Below are positions 58,068-64,000 of a DNA stretch of 64,000 nucleotides, piece by piece; the first letter of the stretch is position 1, and each line of letters opens with the position of its first letter. This DNA comes from Flavobacteriales bacterium (GTDB taxonomy: Bacteria; Bacteroidota; Bacteroidia; Flavobacteriales_F; PHOS-HE28). Below the pieces are notes generated by a model. It ran no database searches. It saw nothing but the letters and a program-made list of their open reading frames with translations, and had not been told where the DNA came from. A program made the position numbers and the translations under genes. The stretch spans positions 1-64,000 of the forward strand of contig JAGPDT010000005.1 of NCBI GenBank assembly GCA_018057455.1, in the 5' to 3' direction.

Positions 58068-59300
58068 ATGCCCGCCCCGGCCAGCCGCCCGTCCGTCTTC
58101 GTGCCGCATACGGTGGTTCCCGTGCTGTTGGCGATCAGTGCCTCGCACATGTTGAACGACATCGTGCAATCGCTGATCCCGGCCATCTACCCCATCGTGA
58201 AGGACCAGTTCGCGCTCAGCTTCACGCAAGTCGGCTTGATCACCTTGTGTTTCCAGCTCACGGCCTCCCTTCTGCAGCCCTTCGTGGGCCGCTACACCGA
58301 TAAACGGCCGAGTCCGTACTCCCTCCTGGTGGGCATGCTGTTCTCCCTGTCGGGCATCGTGGCCTTGTGGCTGGCGGGCAGCTACGCGGCGTTGCTTTTC
58401 GCGGTAATGCTGGTGGGCATGGGTTCCTCCATCTTCCATCCCGAATCGTCGCGCATTGCCAACGCCGCGGCCGGCGGCAAACGGGGCCTGGCCCAATCGG
58501 TGTTCCAGCTCGGGGGCACCTTCGGTTCCTCCTTGGGCCCGTTGCTGGCGGCGCTGATCGTGGTGCCGTACGGGCTGCAGAGCCTGGGCTGGTTCATGGC
58601 GATCCCGTTGATCGGCATGGCCGTGCTCCACCGCGTGGGCAAATGGTACCGGCGCACCTCGGCCATCCGCGCACGCCGCCCGCCCAAGCCGTCCGCCCCT
58701 CACGGCATTCCCGCGGCCACTGTGCGCCGCTCCATCATCATCCTCCTTGTGCTGGTCTTCTCCAAGCAGTTCTACCTGGCGGGCATGAGCAGTTATTACA
58801 CCTTCTACCTGATGGGCAAGTTCGGCCTGTCGGTGCGGGATGCGCAGATCCACCTGTTCATCTTCCTGCTGGCCGCCGCCATCGGCACCTACCTGGGAGG
58901 CCCCATCGGCGACCGCTATGGCCGCAAGTACGTGATCTGGTTCTCCATCCTGGGTGCGGCGCCCTTCACCTTGCTTCTGCCACACGCGGGCCTCGCCTGG
59001 ACGGGGATCCTGGCGGCGCTCATCGCCTTGGTGATGTCCTCGGCCTTCTCGGCCATCGTGGTGTACGCACAGGAGCTGGTGCCCGGTAAATTGGGCATGA
59101 TCAGCGGCTTGTTCTACGGCTTCTCCTTCGGCATGGCCGGCATTGGTTCGGCCCTGCTGGGCACCTTGGCCGACCACACCAGCATCAACTTCATCTTCCA
59201 GGTGTGCGCCTTCTTGCCGTTGATCGGCCTGGCCGCCGGCTGGCTGCCTCGCCTGCGCCTGCATCCACGCCCCCCGGAGCCCCCCGCCACCCGGGCCTGA
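58068..59300 (+). CDS. MFS transporter, fosmidomycin-resistance-like
   Basis: 410 residues from the ATG at 58068; an ATG further upstream would overlap the APC gene and lacks the family N-terminus. Twelve predicted helices with the fosmidomycin resistance (Fsr) subfamily pattern: SASHMLNDIVQSLIPAIYPIVKDQFALSFTQVGLITL, FVGRYTDKRP, GMGSSIFHPESSRIANAAAGGKRG and SSYYTFYLMGKF. Probably a proton-driven drug or metabolite exporter. A -7-like box lies 8 nt before the start. The response regulator gene follows after 55 bp on the same strand. Confidence 0.88.
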   Translation: MPAPASRPSVFVPHTVVPVLLAISASHMLNDIVQSLIPAIYPIVKDQFALSFTQVGLITLCFQLTASLLQPFVGRYTDKRPSPYSLLVGMLFSLSGIVALWLAGSYAALLFAVMLVGMGSSIFHPESSRIANAAAGGKRGLAQSVFQLGGTFGSSLGPLLAALIVVPYGLQSLGWFMAIPLIGMAVLHRVGKWYRRTSAIRARRPPKPSAPHGIPAATVRRSIIILLVLVFSKQFYLAGMSSYYTFYLMGKFGLSVRDAQIHLFIFLLAAAIGTYLGGPIGDRYGRKYVIWFSILGAAPFTLLLPHAGLAWTGILAALIALVMSSAFSAIVVYAQELVPGKLGMISGLFYGFSFGMAGIGSALLGTLADHTSINFIFQVCAFLPLIGLAAGWLPRLRLHPRPPEPPATRA

Positions 59301-59343
59301 TGCGTGCTCGGCGCCATGGGTTCGGCCACAAGGCCTCCAACCC

Positions 59344-59351
59344 CATCTTTG
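59344..59351 (+). promoter_or_regulatory. -7-like box of the response regulator gene
   Basis: CATCTTTG, one mismatch to TAnnTTTG, ending 4 nt before the ATG at 59356. Same octamer as upstream of the NUDIX gene and topA. Confidence 0.4.
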
Positions 59352-59355
59352 CCCC

Positions 59356-60522
59356 ATGGCCAAGATCCTGATCATCGACGACGAGAAGGCGATCCGCACG
59401 GCGCTGCGCGACATCCTGGAGCACGAGAAACACCAGGTGGACGAGGCCGAGGATGGTGCCGCGGGCCTGGAGAAGGCCAAGAAGGGCAGGTTCGACGTGG
59501 TGCTGTGCGACATCAAGATGCCCAAGTTGGACGGCATGGAAGTGCTGCAGCAACTGATGGCGCACGATGATTCCCTCCCCGTGGTGATGATCAGCGGGCA
59601 CGGCACCATCGATACGGCCGTTGAGGCCATCAAGAAGGGCGCCTTCGACTTCATTGCCAAACCACCGGACCTGAACCGGATCCTGGTGACCTTGCGCAAT
59701 GCGTTGGAACGCGGGTCGCTGGTGCAGGAGACCAAGACGCTGCGGCAGAAAGTGCAGCGGGGCAAGGCCGATGCCCGCATGGTGGGCGGCAGCAAGGCCT
59801 TGGAGCAGATCCGCGAAATGGTGGACAAGGTGGGGCCGAGCGATGCCCGGGTGCTGATCACCGGTGGCAACGGAGCCGGCAAGGAAGGCGTGGCCCGCCT
59901 GCTGCACGAAAAGAGCAGCCGCAAGGATGCCTCCTTCATTGAAGTGAACTGCGCGGCCATTCCGGGGGAACTGATCGAGAGCGAGCTGTTCGGGCACGAA
60001 AAGGGGGCCTTTACCAGCGCGGTGGCCCAGCGCAAGGGCAAATTCGAACTGGCCGACGGCGGCACGCTGTTCCTGGACGAGATCGGCGACATGAGCCTGG
60101 CCGCCCAGGCCAAGGTGCTGCGCGCCCTGCAGGAGAACCGCATCACACGGGTGGGCGGCGACAAGGAGATCAAGGTGAACCCGCGGGTGATCGCCGCCAC
60201 CAACAAGGACCTGCGCAAGGAGATCGCCGCGGGGCGTTTCCGCGAAGACCTCTTCCACCGCCTGAGCGTGATCCCCATCCACGTGCCGGACCTGAGCGAG
60301 CGCACGGAGGACATCCCCGAGCTGGTGCAGCATTTCATCGCCCTGGTGTGCACCGAACAGGGCATCGCCCCGAAAAAAGTGGGCGACAAGGCCCTGAAGG
60401 AGCTGCAGAAACTGCCGTGGACCGGCAATGTGCGCGAGCTGCGCAACGTGGTGGAACGCCTGGTGATCCTGGGCGGTGCCGAGATCAGCGATGCCGATGT
60501 GAAGCGCTACGCTTCCGCCTGA
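59356..60522 (+). CDS. Sigma-54-type response regulator lacking the Fis HTH domain
   Basis: 388 residues; NtrC-type proteins usually have about 450-480. Receiver domain 1-120 with the phosphoacceptor Asp52 in VLCDIKMPK and a Lys in FIAKPP. AAA+ domain about 140-370: Walker A region ITGGNGAGKEGVA, the sigma-54 contact loop reads GAFTSA instead of GAFTGA, Walker B GGTLFLDEIGD, and NVRELRNVVERLVIL. The chain ends at ISDADVKRYASA, so no DNA-binding Fis-type helix-turn-helix follows. It may act from solution, through a partner, or on other targets. No histidine kinase gene is adjacent. Transcribed with or after the MFS gene; own -7-like box present. Confidence 0.88.
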   Translation: MAKILIIDDEKAIRTALRDILEHEKHQVDEAEDGAAGLEKAKKGRFDVVLCDIKMPKLDGMEVLQQLMAHDDSLPVVMISGHGTIDTAVEAIKKGAFDFIAKPPDLNRILVTLRNALERGSLVQETKTLRQKVQRGKADARMVGGSKALEQIREMVDKVGPSDARVLITGGNGAGKEGVARLLHEKSSRKDASFIEVNCAAIPGELIESELFGHEKGAFTSAVAQRKGKFELADGGTLFLDEIGDMSLAAQAKVLRALQENRITRVGGDKEIKVNPRVIAATNKDLRKEIAAGRFREDLFHRLSVIPIHVPDLSERTEDIPELVQHFIALVCTEQGIAPKKVGDKALKELQKLPWTGNVRELRNVVERLVILGGAEISDADVKRYASA

Positions 60523-60591
60523 GGCCGCAAGGGACCCGCGGGGGGGGCGCCACAAACAGGCACCTGTTGGCATTCTTGGCAAACACGCCAT

Positions 60592-60613
60592 GCCGGGGCA
60601 GGCAACCCCCGGC
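60592..60613 (+). terminator. Weak hairpin after the response regulator gene
   Basis: GCCGGGG pairs with CCCCGGC around an 8-nt loop, 70 nt after the stop; no adjacent U-tract. Candidate only. Confidence 0.25.
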
Positions 60614-60673
60614 CACTCCTGCCGTCTTTCCCATGACCTTCGACAGAACGGCGGTCGCTAAAACTTGGAAGCC

Positions 60674-61117
60674 ATGGCTTTCCTGCAGCACACCTACCAG
60701 TACTTATACAACCAGTTCGGGGATAGCATGTTCTACATCCTCGGCTTCATGGTCCTGTTGTCCGTAGTGGCCCTGTGGCGGCTCTTCGAAAAAGCCGACC
60801 AGCCCGGAGTGGCAGCTGTTGTACCGGTATGGAACGCCGTGGTGTTCCTGAAGCTCATTGGCCGGCCGGCGTGGCACATCCTGCTCTTCTTCATCCCCGT
60901 GTATGGTCAGTTGTACCTGTTGCCCAAGGTGTGGGTGGAATTGTGCCAAAGCTTCGGCAAGCATTCCCTGCTGGACCATGTGCTGGTGATCCTTCTCAAC
61001 GGGTTGTACATCTTCAACCTGGGCATGAGCTACGACACGGCGTATGAGGGCCCGGTTTACGGCAAGCCCCAAACACGGCACACGGCCCGGCACGACCACC
61101 GGACCAGCCTGGCCTAG
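60674..61117 (+). CDS. Small membrane protein (DUF5684-like)
   Basis: 147 residues from the ATG at 60674; a TTG nine bases upstream is an alternative. Three or four hydrophobic segments: FYILGFMVLLSVVALWRLF, VAAVVPVWNAVVFLKLI, HILLFFIPVYGQLYLLP and DHVLVILLNGLYIFNLGM. The sequence PGVAAVVPVWNAVVFLKL with a following IPVYG is the DUF5684 pattern, a domain often fused to or encoded beside signal peptidase I in Bacteroidota. No catalytic Ser/Lys is present here. Its last 20 residues are hydrophilic and His/Arg-rich. It converges on alaS with 15 bp between stops. Function unknown. Confidence 0.75.
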   Translation: MAFLQHTYQYLYNQFGDSMFYILGFMVLLSVVALWRLFEKADQPGVAAVVPVWNAVVFLKLIGRPAWHILLFFIPVYGQLYLLPKVWVELCQSFGKHSLLDHVLVILLNGLYIFNLGMSYDTAYEGPVYGKPQTRHTARHDHRTSLA

Positions 61118-61132
61118 AGGGCGCCTTGAAGC

Positions 61133-63733
61133 TCAGCCCAGCAGTGCGGCCGCCTTCTTCAGCGCCTTGGGCAGCCCTTCCGGGTCTTTCCCTCCGGCCG
61201 TGGCATAGAATGGTTGCCCTCCACCGCCGCCCTTGATCTCCGCCGCCAGTTCCTTGATCGCCTTCGGCGCGGTGATGCCCTTGGCGATCAGGTCCGCGCC
61301 CACCATCACGGCCAGCAGTGCCTTGCCTTCTTTGCGGGCACCCAGCACCAGTAGGAGGTCCGGGTGGGCCTCTTTCAAACGGAAGGCCAGGTCGCGCATG
61401 CCGTTGGCATCCAGGTCCACCTCTTCGGCCACCACCCGGGCACCGTTCACTTCCACGGCGTTGGCAAGGATGGTGCCCTGCAGCTGGCCCACGCGCTCCT
61501 GTGCGGCCTTCTCCATTTCCTTGGCCATGGCCGCGTTCTGCTCCAGCAGGTGTTTCACGGCCTGGGTGATGTCCACGGGGTGCTTCAACAGTTCCTGCAG
61601 TGCATCCAAGGTGTCCAGCCGTTGCTGCACGAACTGCTCGGCACCTTCGCTGGTGATGGCCTCCAAGCGGCGGATGCCCGCGGCCAACGCCCCTTCGGAC
61701 ACAATGCGCAGGCTGCCGATCTCGCCGGTGCGCGGCACATGGGTGCCGCCGCACAGCTCCACGCTGCCACCGAACTTGACGACCCGTACCGCATCGCCGT
61801 ATTTCTCGCCGAACAACGCCATGGCCCCCATGGCTTTCGCCTGTTCCATGGGCGCTTCCCGGAGTTCCTCCAAGGGTACATCGGCACGGATGGCCTCATT
61901 GACCGCGACTTGCACCCGGGCCAACTCCTCCGCCGTGATCCGGGCGAAGTGCGATACATCGAAACGCAGCCGGTCCGGCGCCACCAAGGAGCCTTTCTGC
62001 TCCACATGGTTTCCCAACACGTGGCGCAGGGCATGGTGCAGCAAGTGGGTGGCGGTGTGGTTGCGCCGGGTGAGCTTGCGCCGGTGCTCATCCACCGCGG
62101 CGGTGAGCGGCGCGCCAACATCGGCAGGCAGCTCCTTGGTGAAGTGCACGATCAACTGGTTCTCCTTCCGGGTGTCCAGTACCTGCACCATTCCAGCTCC
62201 CTGTACGAGCCAACCCTGGTCGCCCACCTGGCCACCACCTTCGGGATAGAAGGGCGTGCGGTCCAACACGACCTGGAAGTGGTCGCCGGACTTGTCCTTC
62301 ACTTTGCGGTAGCGCAGCACCCTGGCCTGGGTGCGGAGCTCGTCGTAGCCCGTGAACTCCGGGGTGCCGTGGTGCAGTTCGGTCCAATCCCCGGCGGTGA
62401 TTGCCGTGGCGGCGCGGGAGCGCTCCTTCTGTTGCCTGAGTTCGCGGTCGAAGCCGTCCATGTCCACCTCCAGTCCCTGTTCCCGGGCCATCAGGCGGGT
62501 AAGGTCGATGGGGAACCCGAAGGTGTCGAAGAGTTCGAAGGCCTTGGCGCCGTCGAGGATGCGTGAGCTTTCGGCCACCAGCTGTTCCAAGCGCTTGGTA
62601 CCGGTCTCCAAGGTTCGCAGGAAGGCCCGTTCCTCTTCGTGGACCACGCTGGCCACCAGGGTTTGCTGCTTTCCAAGCTCGGGGAACTGCCCGCCCATCT
62701 GGTCCACCAGTACGGGTACCAGCGCATGGATGAACGGTTCGTGGAGGCCCAGGAAGCTGTAGCCGTAGCGAACGGCGCGGCGCAGGATCCGGCGGATCAC
62801 GTAGCCCGCGCCGGTGTTGGAAGGCAGCTGCCCATCGGCAATGGCGAAGGCGATGGCCCGCAGGTGGTCGGCCACCACGCGCATGGCCACGTCGGCCTTG
62901 TTGTCTGCACCGTAGCGCTTGCCGCACTGCCGGGCAATGGCCTGGATCAGCGGTTGGAAGACGTCGGTGTCGTAATTGCTCTGCTTGCCCTGAAGCACCA
63001 TGCAGAGCCGTTCGAAGCCCATGCCGGTATCCACGTGTTTGGCGGGCAGGGGGTGCAGGGAGCCGTCGGTCTTGCGCTCGAACTGCATGAACACGTTGTT
63101 CCAGATCTCGATCACCTGCGGATGGTCGTTGTTCACCAGGCTTGTGGCGGGGGCGGCCTTCTTTTCTTCCGCCGTGCGGATGTCCACGTGGATCTCCGTG
63201 CAAGGGCCGCAGGGGCCGGTGTCGCCCATCTCCCAGAAATTGTCCTTGCGGCCGAAGGGCATCACGCGTTCGGCGGGCAGGAAGTTCAGCCAGAGGTCCC
63301 GTGTCTCCACATCGGCCTCCAGCTTGTCGGCCGCATCACCCCCGAAATAGGTGACATAGATGTTGTTGGGATCGATCTTGAAAGTGTCCGTCAGCAATTC
63401 CCACGCCCACTGGATCGCTTGCGGCTTGAAGTAATCGCCGAAGCTCCAGTTGCCCAGCATCTCGAACATGGTGTGGTGGTAGGTGTCGATGCCCACCTCC
63501 TCCAAGTCGTTGTGCTTGCCTGATACGCGCAGGCATTTCTGCGTGTCGGCAATGCGGGGATGGGCCACGGGGCGGTTGCCCAGGAACAGGTCCTTGAACT
63601 GGTTCATGCCCGCATTGGTGAACATGAGCGTGGGATCGTCCTTCACCACCATGGGGGCACTGGGCAGAATGGTGTGGCCGTGTTTGGCGAAGTGGTCCAG
63701 GAAGGCTTGACGGATCTGCTGCGAGGAGGGCAT
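61133..63733 (-). CDS. alaS: Alanine-tRNA ligase
   Basis: 866 residues, normal length for bacterial AlaS. Class II aminoacylation domain at the N-terminus (SSQQIRQAFLDHFAKHGHTILPSAPMV, TNAGMNQFKDLFLG, HHTMFEMLGNWSFGDYFK), tRNA-binding middle, editing domain with zinc ligands HTATHLLHHAL and CGGTHVPRTG, and a C-terminal Ala domain with GGGGGQPFYATAGG. Charges tRNA-Ala and clears Ser/Gly-tRNA-Ala. A one-mismatch -7 box (TAAATTCG on the minus strand, 63762-63769) lies 28 nt upstream. The divergent partner starts 150 bp away, with a G-rich repeat between. Confidence 0.95.
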   Translation of the reverse strand: MPSSQQIRQAFLDHFAKHGHTILPSAPMVVKDDPTLMFTNAGMNQFKDLFLGNRPVAHPRIADTQKCLRVSGKHNDLEEVGIDTYHHTMFEMLGNWSFGDYFKPQAIQWAWELLTDTFKIDPNNIYVTYFGGDAADKLEADVETRDLWLNFLPAERVMPFGRKDNFWEMGDTGPCGPCTEIHVDIRTAEEKKAAPATSLVNNDHPQVIEIWNNVFMQFERKTDGSLHPLPAKHVDTGMGFERLCMVLQGKQSNYDTDVFQPLIQAIARQCGKRYGADNKADVAMRVVADHLRAIAFAIADGQLPSNTGAGYVIRRILRRAVRYGYSFLGLHEPFIHALVPVLVDQMGGQFPELGKQQTLVASVVHEEERAFLRTLETGTKRLEQLVAESSRILDGAKAFELFDTFGFPIDLTRLMAREQGLEVDMDGFDRELRQQKERSRAATAITAGDWTELHHGTPEFTGYDELRTQARVLRYRKVKDKSGDHFQVVLDRTPFYPEGGGQVGDQGWLVQGAGMVQVLDTRKENQLIVHFTKELPADVGAPLTAAVDEHRRKLTRRNHTATHLLHHALRHVLGNHVEQKGSLVAPDRLRFDVSHFARITAEELARVQVAVNEAIRADVPLEELREAPMEQAKAMGAMALFGEKYGDAVRVVKFGGSVELCGGTHVPRTGEIGSLRIVSEGALAAGIRRLEAITSEGAEQFVQQRLDTLDALQELLKHPVDITQAVKHLLEQNAAMAKEMEKAAQERVGQLQGTILANAVEVNGARVVAEEVDLDANGMRDLAFRLKEAHPDLLLVLGARKEGKALLAVMVGADLIAKGITAPKAIKELAAEIKGGGGGQPFYATAGGKDPEGLPKALKKAAALLG

Positions 63734-63771
63734 GTTGGGGGTCCGGATAGGAATGGCGGCGCGAATTTAGG

Positions 63772-63834
63772 GGGCAGGTGCAGTGGGCAGGTGCAGTGGG
63801 CAGGTGCAGGGGGCAGGGGGCAGGGGGCAGGGGG
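63772..63834 (+). repeat. G-rich tandem repeat with G-quadruplex motif
   Basis: A 13-bp unit GGGCAGGTGCAGT occurs three times (63772-63784, 63785-63797, 63798-63810, the last ending in G), then GGGGGCA three times followed by GGGGG (63809-63834). The second part has four G5 runs with 2-nt CA loops, an ideal intramolecular G-quadruplex pattern on the plus strand. It lies between alaS and the divergent gene. CACCTGCC at 63849-63856 can pair with the GGCAGGTG part of the units. Confidence 0.85.
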
Positions 63835-63868
63835 TGTGGCGGCCCACGCACCTGCCGCCTGCCATCTC

Positions 63869-63876
63869 TATTTTTG
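63869..63876 (+). promoter_or_regulatory. -7 promoter box of the window-end gene
   Basis: TATTTTTG, an exact TAnnTTTG match, followed by seven C residues and the ATG at 63884. Predicts a leaderless transcript. No -33 TTTG; the G-rich repeat lies 35 nt upstream. Confidence 0.55.
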
Positions 63877-63883
63877 CCCCCCC

Positions 63884-64000
63884 ATGGCCGAGCACAAGTA
63901 CCGCTTCAACCACGACACGCTCAACTTTGAGCGGATCCGGCTCAGTGGCTGGAAGAAGGTGAAGCGTGTGTCCCTTGCGTTGGCGCCGGGGCTGCTCTTG
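63884..64000 (+). CDS. Partial gene, possible M23 peptidase N-terminus
   Basis: The first 39 codons of a gene cut off by the window end. The start MAEHKYRFNHDTLNFERIRLSGWKKVKRVSLALAPGLLL has a short cytoplasmic tail (tyrosines and basic residues) followed by a beginning hydrophobic segment. This tail pattern (KYxxNxxTLxxExI) and the position divergent from alaS recall M23-family metallopeptidases of Bacteroidota, which cut peptidoglycan cross-bridges. The catalytic region lies outside the window, so this is an inference. Confidence 0.5.
   Translation, partial: MAEHKYRFNHDTLNFERIRLSGWKKVKRVSLALAPGLLL

Noticed and set aside
57978-60446. An 822-codon open frame antisense to the MFS and response regulator genes
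   Set aside because: Two well-defined genes lie on the other strand; the translation is low complexity with no domain.
1-64000. CRISPR arrays, insertion sequences, prophage genes, attachment sites, rRNA
   Set aside because: No spaced direct repeats, transposase or integrase motifs, or rRNA sequences seen anywhere in the window.

Overview
The window is a chromosomal segment from a GC-rich member of the Bacteroidota, most likely a Flavobacteriales-type organism. The main evidence is a gldKLMN type IX secretion/gliding core with a PorP/SprF protein, two proteins with type IX sorting tails, a short primary sigma factor without region 1.1, and recurrent TAnnTTTG-like -7 promoter boxes. Shine-Dalgarno sequences are largely absent. 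I see no rRNA, CRISPR array, insertion sequence, phage or plasmid gene; this reads as core genome.

Layout. 1-8.4 kb: an OsmC-family protein, a conserved protein of unknown function with a cysteine set, tryptophanase, a Crp/Fnr regulator, an overlapping MbnP-like / di-haem peroxidase pair, RNase P RNA with its terminator, an Smr-domain protein, and a TonB-domain protein diverging from it across 18 bp. 8.4-18.6 kb: NUDIX hydrolase, a W/Y/P/R-rich secreted protein, a DUF2279-like protein, phosphohexomutase, MltG, DapF, an HtrA protease, the primary sigma factor and an N-terminally extended GAPDH. 18.6-28.7 kb: a minus-strand set of two parvulin proteins, a related lipoprotein and a MoxR ATPase; then the GTPases Der and Era, an initiator tRNA and an ABC-F ATPase.

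28.8-38.7 kb: gldN, gldM, gldL and gldK (transcribed K to N), a PorP/SprF protein, an arginase-fold protein with a degenerate metal site, and topA. A strong hairpin plus U-tract lies between gldK and gldL, and the cluster ends in a second strong terminator. 38.8-46.6 kb: a TetR regulator followed by a tight run tolC - adaptor - RND pump - LpxR-like lipid A deacylase - DUF2141. Related palindromes sit at the tetR promoter and the tolC start. 46.7-53.2 kb: a beta-barrel protein, a lipid A acyltransferase, a fatty acid desaturase, an ABC exporter pair and a Ppx/GppA phosphatase. 53.2-64 kb: two paralogous type IX cargo proteins, NhaA, an amino acid permease, an MFS transporter, a sigma-54-type response regulator without a DNA-binding tail, a small membrane protein, AlaS, a G-rich repeat with G-quadruplex potential, and the start of a gene cut by the window end.

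The segment is dominated by envelope biology (outer membrane assembly, lipid A modification, type IX secretion, efflux, peptidoglycan) and ribosome/translation genes. The points most worth following are the MbnP-MbnH-like pair with a Crp/Fnr gene downstream, -7 boxes so close to start codons that leaderless mRNAs are likely, the terminator inside gldKLMN, matching TetR operator candidates, and the unassigned 606-residue protein.
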